64,000 nt of DNA from Archangium lansingense (GTDB taxonomy: Bacteria > Myxococcota > Myxococcia > Myxococcales > Myxococcaceae): the NCBI RefSeq assembly GCF_026626635.1, contig NZ_JAPNKA010000001.1, positions 10,524,501 to 10,588,500 of the forward strand. The letters run 5' to 3'. Shown here in pieces: positions 1-7,805 of this stretch. A program made the position numbers and the translations under genes. A model generated the notes under the pieces. It made no database searches. It was not told where the DNA came from and was given only the letters and a program-made list of their open reading frames with translations. The number at the start of each line of letters is the position of its first letter. Position 1 is the first letter of the stretch.

Positions 1-2
1 TG

Positions 3-146
3 GCTGGGACCTGCCAGGGCTGCAACATGAACGTGCCCCCGCAGCTCTACAACAACCTGCGCGTGTCGCTGGGCACGGACATCTGCCCGTCCTGCAACCG
101 CATCATCTACGCCGTCGAGGCGCTCGAGACGCCGGCAGCGAAGTAG
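3..146 (+). CDS. C-terminal end of a C4 zinc-ribbon protein (partial)
   Basis: Only the last 47 codons lie in the window; the reading frame is open from base 3 to the TAG at 144-146. The fragment carries two CxxC pairs (CQGC and, about 26 residues later, CPSC) around a short hydrophilic stretch. That is the pattern of the C-terminal zinc ribbon of the coiled-coil zf-RING_7 family, proposed to help nucleic-acid metabolism. It ends 10 bases before the RNase HI gene on the same strand, so the two are probably co-transcribed. The family call rests on the cysteine pattern and context; the coiled-coil N-terminus is outside the window. Confidence 0.6.
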   Translation, partial: AGTCQGCNMNVPPQLYNNLRVSLGTDICPSCNRIIYAVEALETPAAK

Positions 147-156
147 TCCCTGCGCG

Positions 157-801
157 ATGGCCCCGCCGGACCTCGCCGACATCCTCCGCCACATCGGGCG
201 CGAGGAGCCGCTCACAGGGACGGTGCGGGCCTTCCCGGGACTCACCCGGGAGGACCTGGGCCGCCTCCTGGAAGCCGCGGCCAGTCAGCTCGCGCCCAAT
301 CCTCCTCCGTCCTCACCCGAGCCCCGTTCGGAGCCGCGGCGCCCCTCGCGCGCGACCCCGACCCTCCCGGTGGAGTCGCGGAGCCCCGCCGAGGTACCTT
401 CCAGCCTGAGGCTCTTCTCGGACGGAGCCGCCCGGGGCAATCCAGGCCCCGCGGGCGCCGGCGCGGTGCTGATGGACGCCGAGGGACGGGTGGTGGCCCG
501 GCTCGGCAAATTCCTGGGCGTCCAGACGAACAACTACGCCGAGTACATGGGCCTGCTGCTCGGCCTGAAGCACGCCCGGACTCTCGGTGCGAAGGAGCTG
601 GAAGTGCTCGCGGACAGCGAGCTGCTCATCCGCCAGCTCCAGGGGCGCTACCAGGTGAAGAGCCCGACCCTCCGCCCCCTCTACGAGGAGGCAGTCGCCC
701 TGCTGAAGCACTTCCCCCGGACGAAGCTCACCCACGTGCCGCGCGAGAAGAACAAGGCGGCCGACGAGATGAGCAACCGGGCCATCGATGAACGGATGTG
801 A
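157..801 (+). CDS. RNase HI family protein with an N-terminal extension
   Basis: A 214-residue protein. The C-terminal half, from about residue 84, is an RNase H fold: Asp89 opens the DGAARGNPG motif, Glu129 lies in NNYAEYMG, Asp153 in LADSEL and Asp203 in AADEMSN. These are the four acidic metal-binding residues needed to cut the RNA strand of RNA:DNA hybrids. The first 80 residues are Pro/Arg/Ser-rich and low-complexity, apart from a short region that might form a small helical domain. The gene follows the zinc-ribbon gene and precedes rnpB, grouping RNA-processing functions. It resembles the RnhA-like subgroup often annotated 'ribonuclease HI family', so rnhA is not asserted. Confidence 0.85.
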   Translation: MAPPDLADILRHIGREEPLTGTVRAFPGLTREDLGRLLEAAASQLAPNPPPSSPEPRSEPRRPSRATPTLPVESRSPAEVPSSLRLFSDGAARGNPGPAGAGAVLMDAEGRVVARLGKFLGVQTNNYAEYMGLLLGLKHARTLGAKELEVLADSELLIRQLQGRYQVKSPTLRPLYEEAVALLKHFPRTKLTHVPREKNKAADEMSNRAIDERM

Positions 802-858
802 ACCGGAGCCTCCCATCCGGAGTGACCTCAGCCCCGCCGCTGTTGTATGAGGCGTGTG

Positions 859-1250
<392 letters not shown>

Positions 1251-1265
1251 TTTTTTTCCCTGTAC

Positions 1266-1820
1266 CTACGGCTGCGCCACGGGCACCTGCGCGAGCAGGA
1301 CGCGGCTGCGCCCGTCATTGCGCACGGCGTCCGGATTCTTGAGCTGCAGGCGCGCGTCTGTCTTCTGCTCCCAGAAGCCCATCCAGATGTTGAGGGCGCG
1401 GGCCGAGGAGCCGGGCGGGAGCGCGATGTTGAACTCGTCCTTCACCGTCTCGCCGGGCTTCCACTGGGTGGTGGGGTAGAGACCTCCGGCCGGCTTGTGG
1501 TCGACGTTGAGGCGCTCGGCGCGGCCCTCGGCGTCCTCCACGTGGACGAAGATCAGGTAGTCCTCCTCCAGGGGCTTGAGGACCTTGAAGTAGGCGGTGA
1601 CGCGGGCGCCCTCGCCGGGAGAGAGACGGCCGGGCTGCACGGTGGCGCCTACCAGCTCCACCTTGTCCTCGAAGTTGGCGCCGCTGCGCAGCGAGAGCGC
1701 CGGCACCTGCGTCACCGTGGCCTGGCGACGCTCGTTGGGGCTGGCACCACCGGGCGCCTCGACGATGCAGGCGCTGAGCAGGGAGGCGGAAACGAAGAGG
1801 GCGAGGAGCGTGCGACGCAT
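1266..1820 (-). CDS. Putative lipoprotein of unknown function
   Basis: 184 residues from ATG at 1820. The N-terminus MRRTLLALFVSASLLSAC is a lipoprotein signal peptide with lipobox LSAC, so the mature protein should be lipid-anchored and exported. The open frame continues upstream, but that part is low-complexity and would bury the signal, so the ATG at 1820 was chosen. The mature part (for example VTAYFKVLKPLEEDYLIFVHVEDAEG) looks like one beta-rich domain similar to those annotated as hypothetical outer-surface lipoproteins. No catalytic motif is visible. It is transcribed away from ftsY and converges on rnpB. Confidence 0.7.
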   Translation of the reverse strand: MRRTLLALFVSASLLSACIVEAPGGASPNERRQATVTQVPALSLRSGANFEDKVELVGATVQPGRLSPGEGARVTAYFKVLKPLEEDYLIFVHVEDAEGRAERLNVDHKPAGGLYPTTQWKPGETVKDEFNIALPPGSSARALNIWMGFWEQKTDARLQLKNPDAVRNDGRSRVLLAQVPVAQP

Positions 1821-2010
1821 GGGCACCCCCGTTTCTACCGGCTTCCGGGTACGGCATCCACCGGCCCGTGGTCTTTCGGGCCCCGCCCCTGAAGCCCCCT
1901 GGCCCTTCCGCCCGCCACCCCGGCGTCCTTCCCGGGACGTGTTCGCCGTGTGGCGGGGGCGGAAGATAGGGGGGACTCGCGGCGGCATCTTGAGGTATTC
2001 GGTGCGCGCC

Positions 2011-3591
2011 ATGAAGACGCCCAACGCCCTCCCCTTCCTCCTCGCGCAGGCGCCGTCGCCGCAGCCCTCCCCGCTGCCCCAGCAGCCCCCGCCGACGCAG
2101 CCCGGGGTGCCGGAGACAGGCACGCCCCCGCCGCCCGAGAGCAGCACCGTGGACACGGTGGTGGGCGTGGGGCTCACGGTGCTGGTGGTGGCGCTGATGG
2201 TGGCGGCGGCGCGCAAGCTCTTCTTCAAGAAGCGCCCCGAGGAGCCCGGCAGGCGGCCACCGGTGCCGCCCGTGAAGGAGAAGCCCGAGCTGCCCGCGGA
2301 GCGTCCGGAGCTGCGCGTGGAGCTGCCCCCCAGCGAGGCGGAGCTCGCGAAGCTACGGGAGGCGGAGGAGATTCACGCCCGCGCCGAGACCCTCGCCCGC
2401 CAGCGAGAGGAGGCCACGCGCGCCGCGAAGACCACCACGGACGCGGCCGAGCGCGCCCGTCTGGAGGCCGAGGCCCGAGCCCTCAAGGAGCGCGAGGAGG
2501 AGGAGAAGCGCGCCGAGTACCGCGCGAAGAAGGCCGCGGAGGACGAGGCGAAGGAGCGGCGCAAGCGCGAGCGCGAGGAAGCAGAGCGCCTCACAGCCGA
2601 GCAGAAGGCCCGGGAGGAAGCGGCGGCCGAGGAGGCCCGGCGCGCGGAGGAGGCGGCAGCGCGGGCGAAGATTGAAGCCGAGGCGGGTCGGACGCTGGCG
2701 CAGGGCCTGGACAAGACGCGCAGCCAGGGCTTCATGGCGCGGCTCAACGGCCTCTTCGGCTCCAACCGCAAGGTGGACGAGTCGGTGTTAGCGGAGATGG
2801 AGGAGATCCTCTTCACCGCGGACATCGGCGTGCGCACCGCGTCCAGCCTGGTGGAGGTGGCGCGCGACAAGCTCAAGCGCAACGAGCTGAGCGATGCCAA
2901 CCGCATCAAGGACCTCATCCGTCAGGAAGTGACGCGCATCGTGGACCTGCCGGTGCCGCGCACGCTGGAGGGCGGAGGCCCGCCGCACGTGGTGATGGTG
3001 GTGGGCGTCAACGGCGCGGGGAAGACGACGACGATTGGCAAGCTGGCCGCGAAGCTGACGGGCCAGGGCAAGAAGGTGGTGCTGGCCGCGGGCGACACGT
3101 TCCGCGCCGCTGCCACCGAGCAGCTCGACGTGTGGGCGGACCGGGCCAAGGCGGAGCTGGTGAAGGGAGCCGAGGGCGCGGACCCCAGCTCGGTCATCTT
3201 CGAGGCAGTGAAGAAGGCCCGGGATACGGGCGCCGATGTGATCATCGCCGACACGGCGGGCCGGCTGCACACCAAGGTGAGCCTGATGGACGAGCTGAAG
3301 AAGGTGAAGCGCGTCATCGACAAGGCGCTTCCCGGGGCTCCCCACGAGGTGCTGCTGGTGCTGGACTCCACCAACGGGCAGAACGCCATCCAGCAGGCCA
3401 AGCAGTTCCACGAGGCCGTGGGCGTCACGGCCATCGCGCTGACGAAGCTGGACGGCACCGCCAAGGGCGGCGTCATCATCGGCATCGCGGACGAGCTGAA
3501 GCTTCCCGTGGTGTGGGTGGGCGTCGGCGAGAAGGTCGCCGACCTGCGCCGCTTCGAGCCTCGGGAGTTCGTCCAGGCGTTGTTCGACTGA
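2011..3591 (+). CDS. ftsY: Signal recognition particle receptor FtsY
   Basis: 526 residues from ATG at 2011; an in-frame extension back to 1597 has no protein-like content. A hydrophobic stretch at about residues 46-68 is followed by a long charged Glu/Arg/Ala-rich segment (about 75-235), typical of the acidic A domain that contacts membrane, here with a putative membrane anchor. The NG GTPase domain follows: P-loop GVNGAGKTTTIGKLA at 332-346, DTAGR from 414, and TKLDGTAKGG from 478. It receives ribosome-SRP complexes at the inner membrane for co-translational insertion. The stop lies 3 bp from the stop of the convergent peptidase gene. Confidence 0.95.
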   Translation: MKTPNALPFLLAQAPSPQPSPLPQQPPPTQPGVPETGTPPPPESSTVDTVVGVGLTVLVVALMVAAARKLFFKKRPEEPGRRPPVPPVKEKPELPAERPELRVELPPSEAELAKLREAEEIHARAETLARQREEATRAAKTTTDAAERARLEAEARALKEREEEEKRAEYRAKKAAEDEAKERRKREREEAERLTAEQKAREEAAAEEARRAEEAAARAKIEAEAGRTLAQGLDKTRSQGFMARLNGLFGSNRKVDESVLAEMEEILFTADIGVRTASSLVEVARDKLKRNELSDANRIKDLIRQEVTRIVDLPVPRTLEGGGPPHVVMVVGVNGAGKTTTIGKLAAKLTGQGKKVVLAAGDTFRAAATEQLDVWADRAKAELVKGAEGADPSSVIFEAVKKARDTGADVIIADTAGRLHTKVSLMDELKKVKRVIDKALPGAPHEVLLVLDSTNGQNAIQQAKQFHEAVGVTAIALTKLDGTAKGGVIIGIADELKLPVVWVGVGEKVADLRRFEPREFVQALFD

Positions 3592-3594
3592 CGC

Positions 3595-5367
3595 CTACTC
3601 CTCCTGCCCCTTCATGAGGCCCGGCAGCAGCTCCTCCATGAGCTTCAACGTCTCCGGGTCCAGCGCCTCCCCATTCATCCCGGCGCCGAGCAGGCCGCCC
3701 ATGTTGGGCTTGCCGAGGTCCTCGTCGCCGTGGGCCTCCTGCCACCAGCGCACGCGCAGCTTCTCGAGCTCCTGAGCCTTCGAGGGGCTCGCCTTGGCCA
3801 GCTCGCGGGTGAAGCAGTCGTCGCACGTCCACTTGAAGCGGTACGTGTCCACGTAGGTGCGCAGGGCCCTGAAGAAGGCCTCGTCTCCGATGAGCTTGCG
3901 CGAGGCGTGGTGCAGCAAGGGCGCCTTGCCGTACACCAGCGCGCCGTACTGCATGGAGTCGTCGAAGTCGGAGGTGGGCCGGTCCGCCGGGCCGTCCTTG
4001 CCGCCCGAGATACGATACAGATGGTAGGCGCCCACGAGCGTCTCGTCACGCAGCTGCTGCGCCACCGCGCGCCCGTACTTCCACTCCATGTAGAGCACCG
4101 CCGTGTACTGGGCGAGCGTCTCGTCCACCACGGGCGCGTTGATGGGGTCCGAGCCCACCAGCGCCGCGAAGTACTGGTGCGCCACTTCGTGGGCCACGGT
4201 GAACTCGAGCGTGCGCTCCAGCGACTTGCCGAGCTGATCGAGCGGCGCCGTGTCCCCGCCCATGGCCTGGAGGAGTTGCTGCATCTGCCCCATCCCCGGT
4301 GCACCCTGGAGCACGCTGCCCGGATCCGCCACCCCGCGGTAGAGGGCGGTGCCCACGGTGACGAGACCGGGGAACTCCATGCCGCCTGCGCCGCCAGCCA
4401 GCGGGGCCTCCACCACGCGGAAGTACTTGAAAGGCAGGGGCCCGAGGCGGCGCTCGAACTCGGTGAGCACGTCACTGGCGTACTTCAGCACGCGCTTGCC
4501 CACCGCGGCGTCGCGGGCGGCGAAGTGGCTCTCCACGGTGACACCATTCACCGTCGTGGTGGCGCTGTCGTAGCCGCGCGAGGCGAACACCGGGAAGTCC
4601 CGCACCGCGCCCGCGGCGAAGGAGTAGCGGACGCGGCCGTCCTTCTGGGGCACTTCCCCCATGGGAACTCCCGTGGCGTGCACCTTCCAGCCTGCCGGGA
4701 CGATGACGTTGGCGAGCACGTTCGAAGGCTCGTACAGCGCCAGGTCACCCACGCCCGTGGGACCGGCCCAGGGGTTGCCGCGCCCATCCACGGGCGGCAC
4801 CAGGGGCACGATGCCCACCAGGCTCATGAAGTCGTCCATGGCGGCGAAGGCCCCGTAGTCCCCTCCCCCACCCGTGGAGCCGAGCGAGCCCAGCAGCGAG
4901 GTGGAGCCGGACTGCGCACGAGGCACCCGCGCCTCCAGGTCGAGCTCCACCACCACCGAGTTGCCCGGGGTGACAGGACTGGCCAGCGCCAGGCTGTAGA
5001 GGCCGTCCTCGGGGCGCTCTGGTTTCACGGGCTGCCCATTCACCTTCACCTCCGAGAGCTCCATCCTCGGGTCGAAGGCGTTGGGGGTGGCACGCAGGTG
5101 GACGACCTCCAGGGGGCGGTTGCGCACGAACAGCTCGACCCGGAGGTGGCCCTTCACCTTGCGCGCCTTCGGATCCAGCTCGAGCTGGACCTGGTAGCGA
5201 GGCAGGTCTTGCAGAGGCCCGAGCGCCTGTGCGGCGCGAGCGCGCTCCTCGGACTTGAGGTGCTGAAGGGAGAACTGCACCTCGGGCGGGATGAAGTCCC
5301 CGGCGGGGGCAACCCCGGGCACGAGCAGCAGAGCCAGCAGCGGCCAGCGACGCAGATGGGCGAACAT
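3595..5367 (-). CDS. M1-family zinc metallopeptidase, exported
   Basis: 590 residues from ATG at 5367. A signal peptide (MFAHLRRWPLLALLLVPGVAPAG) predicts export. The gluzincin signature is complete: His393-Glu394-Val-Ala-His397, then Glu416 exactly 18 residues on (HExxHx18E). A GGMEFPG segment upstream matches the GxMEN-type substrate-binding motif, altered at the last position. The N-terminal part has the beta-sandwich character of M1 enzymes. Family members are aminopeptidases or related peptidases; the substrate is not evident. The frame stays open to 5487 through the REP-like repeat at 5395-5430, but that segment is repeat-derived, so the start at the signal peptide is preferred. Confidence 0.85.
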   Translation of the reverse strand: MFAHLRRWPLLALLLVPGVAPAGDFIPPEVQFSLQHLKSEERARAAQALGPLQDLPRYQVQLELDPKARKVKGHLRVELFVRNRPLEVVHLRATPNAFDPRMELSEVKVNGQPVKPERPEDGLYSLALASPVTPGNSVVVELDLEARVPRAQSGSTSLLGSLGSTGGGGDYGAFAAMDDFMSLVGIVPLVPPVDGRGNPWAGPTGVGDLALYEPSNVLANVIVPAGWKVHATGVPMGEVPQKDGRVRYSFAAGAVRDFPVFASRGYDSATTTVNGVTVESHFAARDAAVGKRVLKYASDVLTEFERRLGPLPFKYFRVVEAPLAGGAGGMEFPGLVTVGTALYRGVADPGSVLQGAPGMGQMQQLLQAMGGDTAPLDQLGKSLERTLEFTVAHEVAHQYFAALVGSDPINAPVVDETLAQYTAVLYMEWKYGRAVAQQLRDETLVGAYHLYRISGGKDGPADRPTSDFDDSMQYGALVYGKAPLLHHASRKLIGDEAFFRALRTYVDTYRFKWTCDDCFTRELAKASPSKAQELEKLRVRWWQEAHGDEDLGKPNMGGLLGAGMNGEALDPETLKLMEELLPGLMKGQEE

Positions 5368-5394
5368 GGGGAGGATGTTACACCGCCCTTCCCT

Positions 5395-5430
5395 CCCTCT
5401 CCCCCCGGGAGAGGGCCCGGGGTGAGGGTT
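5395..5430. repeat. REP-like palindromic repeat, copy 1
   Basis: CCCTCTCCC (5395-5403) and GGGAGAGGG (5407-5415) form a 9-bp hairpin, followed by the tail CCCGGGGTGAGGGTT. The same hairpin and tail occur at 45257-45291 and, inverted, at 61962-61999. Here it lies just upstream of the M1 peptidase start. Confidence 0.75.
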
Positions 5431-5602
5431 CCTGTCACCTGGCTCCCACCCCGTGAACACTCCGTACAACCGGGCGTGCCTTCCCACCTGTGAAAGTCCA
5501 CCACTACCATCCGTGCCCGGGTCCCACCCGTCAGCCCACCCGCCCCCTGCGCGTCCTGGTGCTGCCCGTCTTCGACTGCGCGCCTACGAGCCCTGAACCC
5601 CC

Positions 5603-6787
5603 ATGACCGCGACCTCCGCCACTCCGCTCCTCAGCATGCTGTTGCAACCCCACGGAGTGATCTGCCTCGAAGAGGGCGACTGGCTGCGCCTGGGTCCTTC
5701 CGGCCCTCGTGCCCAGGCGTGGTTCGTGAACGCACAGACCCACCCAAATCACCGCGCCGTACAGCTCGACGTGGTGCTCGAGCTGTGGACGGGGCGGGTG
5801 CTCATCGAGTCCTTTGGAGGCGTCGGAGAGACGGCAGAGGAGGCCGAGCGGGATGCGTTCGAGAACTTCGCGCGCGGCTCCCTGCACGTCCTCCTGAGCG
5901 CGTTCGTCCGGCCGCCGGATGAGCACGTGACCGTCGAGGAGTGGGAGCTCTCAGGAGTACGCCGGCGGATCATCTTCGGGGACATCCAGGGCCGTGGCGT
6001 GCAGGTCTCCAGGGAGGCCTCCCGCGCCTGGTTCGACGTGTTGGAGCGTGCGCTCAAGACCCTGCCCCTGGTCTCCGGCACCCACTGGCTGCGCGTCTAC
6101 TACGCGCAGATGCAATCGCAGCCCAAGATGCTCGAGGTCCTCCTCGACAACGAGGAGTGGCCCGAGCTGAAGGAGGCGCTCCTCCAGGCGCCCTGGCCGC
6201 GCGCGCCGGAGTTCCTCAGCCAGCGGCTGTTCCTGGTGCTTCAGGGCGGCGTGGACGTGAGCCGGGGCGTGGCGGCCTTCGTCGATCCTCCCGACCGCGA
6301 CGATAAACTCATCCTCGAGGAGCTCCGCGCCCAGGGCGCCACGCCGCTGGAGGCGGAGAAGGTGGTGGCCTACCTACCACTGGCCTTCGGACAGATGATG
6401 GTGCACGACATGGGGCCCCGCATCCCCGACTCGGCCATCTTTGTCACAGAGGGCACGCCAAACGAGCGGCCCGTGTTCCTGCCTGAGGATCCCTTGTGGC
6501 GCGAAGCCATCCGGCTCGCGAAGACGGCGCTCGAGGGCCGCTCCCTGACGCGCGATCAGTTCGGCGCCATTGCCCTGCGCAGCAGCACCATTCACGCCCT
6601 CAACAACGCGCTGAACGCGGGCTCGAAGCCCGAGGATCTCGTCTTCGCCCCGTCGATCATCCCGCTGTCCACCGAGGCGGCGACGGAGCTGCACAGCCAG
6701 GCGCCAGCCATCCGGCGCCCGGCCCCTGCCCCACCGCCGCCCGTCACGCCCACCCCAGCACAGAAACCGTGGTGGAAGTTCTGGTGA
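5603..6787 (+). CDS. DUF6348-like protein of unknown function
   Basis: 394 residues from ATG at 5603, with no signal peptide or membrane segment. The N-terminal region (HGVICLEEGDWLRLG...VLELWTGRVLIESFGGVGET, residues about 15-80) resembles proteins annotated DUF6348, found in myxobacteria and other bacteria. The C-terminus ends in a Pro-rich linker and a short aromatic tail (PWWKFW), as seen in cytoplasmic proteins of unknown role. It is divergent from the M1 peptidase and converges on the lipoprotein gene at 6812. No enzymatic motif was recognised. The DUF assignment is from memory of the family and is moderate. Confidence 0.6.
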   Translation: MTATSATPLLSMLLQPHGVICLEEGDWLRLGPSGPRAQAWFVNAQTHPNHRAVQLDVVLELWTGRVLIESFGGVGETAEEAERDAFENFARGSLHVLLSAFVRPPDEHVTVEEWELSGVRRRIIFGDIQGRGVQVSREASRAWFDVLERALKTLPLVSGTHWLRVYYAQMQSQPKMLEVLLDNEEWPELKEALLQAPWPRAPEFLSQRLFLVLQGGVDVSRGVAAFVDPPDRDDKLILEELRAQGATPLEAEKVVAYLPLAFGQMMVHDMGPRIPDSAIFVTEGTPNERPVFLPEDPLWREAIRLAKTALEGRSLTRDQFGAIALRSSTIHALNNALNAGSKPEDLVFAPSIIPLSTEAATELHSQAPAIRRPAPAPPPPVTPTPAQKPWWKFW

Positions 6788-6811
6788 GGCGGGGCAGCGA
6801 GCTTCAGCGGC

Positions 6812-7690
6812 TCACGGGCAGCCGGAGCTGACCTCGAGCGCGTCGTACGCCATCCACCCGTTGCGCTTGGTGGTGGTCGCGGCGATGACGTAGCCGTAAA
6901 TGAACTTCATCGTCCCCGACTGCACGCGGTAGCGGCCAGAGCTGTCCGCGACCCAGAGCGGAATGTCGATGGACGGGGCGCCGCCATCCGTCGGCACGTC
7001 CAGGCGCTGGAACTTCGTGCCCGCCGGCCAGTGGTCCACCGCCGGGCCGCCCAGGCCGAAGCCCGGCACGTTGAAGGCGAGGTTGGCCGAGCGCTTGCCA
7101 TTGGCGCGCACCAGCGGCAGGTAGTCGCCCGCGCGCTCGTTGCTCGACGTGCTGTCGTAGACCACCTTCTTGGGCTCCAGGGTGGTGTCATGCCAGTTGC
7201 GCACGGCGTAGCAACCCAGCTTGGCCAGCCCCGAGCCCAGCGCCGACACGTGCCCCACCTTCTGCTCGAAGGATGTCCGCCCGTAGATGGCCGAGATCGG
7301 CAGCCACCCGGCACTCGAGTTCGAGGTCGACACCGCGAACGCATGGAGCTCGCCAGCGAAGGTGCGCGTCTGGCCATGGTTGAACTGGGCGCTCGTCCGG
7401 GTGTTGGTGCCCAGGATGTTGCCGTGACCATCGCGGATGGCGATGCCCGTCATGATGCCCCAGAGGTCATCGGCGGGATCGTTGGTCTCGACCCGGTTGC
7501 CGCCGGACTCCCGCAGCTTGCAGTTGAACGGGCTCTCCAGACAGTACGTGCCGTTCACTCCCGAGTAGGCCGCCTGCTCGCGCGTCGCGACCGCCTCGCC
7601 AGCCGTCGCGCCCTCCTCGAGGGGCGCCTCGCCTCCGCACGCGGAGGACACCAGAGCAACAGTGCAAATCGTGAATAGATGGCTTCGCAT
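6812..7690 (-). CDS. Putative lipoprotein of unknown function
   Basis: 292 residues from ATG at 7690. MRSHLFTICTVALVSSAC is a lipoprotein signal with lipobox SSAC, and the next residues (GGEAPLEEGATAGEA) are a typical flexible linker. The mature domain holds a few Cys residues (YCLES..FNCKL, GCY, and a C-terminal SGCP) that could form disulfides outside the cytoplasm. No catalytic motif was recognised. It is transcribed divergently from leuS; the 115 bp between them must hold both promoters. Confidence 0.7.
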   Translation of the reverse strand: MRSHLFTICTVALVSSACGGEAPLEEGATAGEAVATREQAAYSGVNGTYCLESPFNCKLRESGGNRVETNDPADDLWGIMTGIAIRDGHGNILGTNTRTSAQFNHGQTRTFAGELHAFAVSTSNSSAGWLPISAIYGRTSFEQKVGHVSALGSGLAKLGCYAVRNWHDTTLEPKKVVYDSTSSNERAGDYLPLVRANGKRSANLAFNVPGFGLGGPAVDHWPAGTKFQRLDVPTDGGAPSIDIPLWVADSSGRYRVQSGTMKFIYGYVIAATTTKRNGWMAYDALEVSSGCP

Positions 7691-7805
7691 GTTCTCATGG
7701 AATTACGAGACAGTCTCAAATGTCAAGAATCCCCGGGCGGCACCGGGGCCCGGGTGACAGGGCGGAGCCACCGGCGCCCCGAGGCACGTGCTACACACCG
7801 CCGCC

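Noticed and set aside
1597..2010. N-terminal extension of FtsY
   Set aside because: It overlaps the lipoprotein gene on the other strand, is low-complexity, and the ATG at 2011 gives a normal FtsY.
5368..5487. Longer start for the M1 peptidase through the REP-like repeat
   Set aside because: The extension is repeat-derived sequence ahead of a good signal peptide, so it is probably untranslated.
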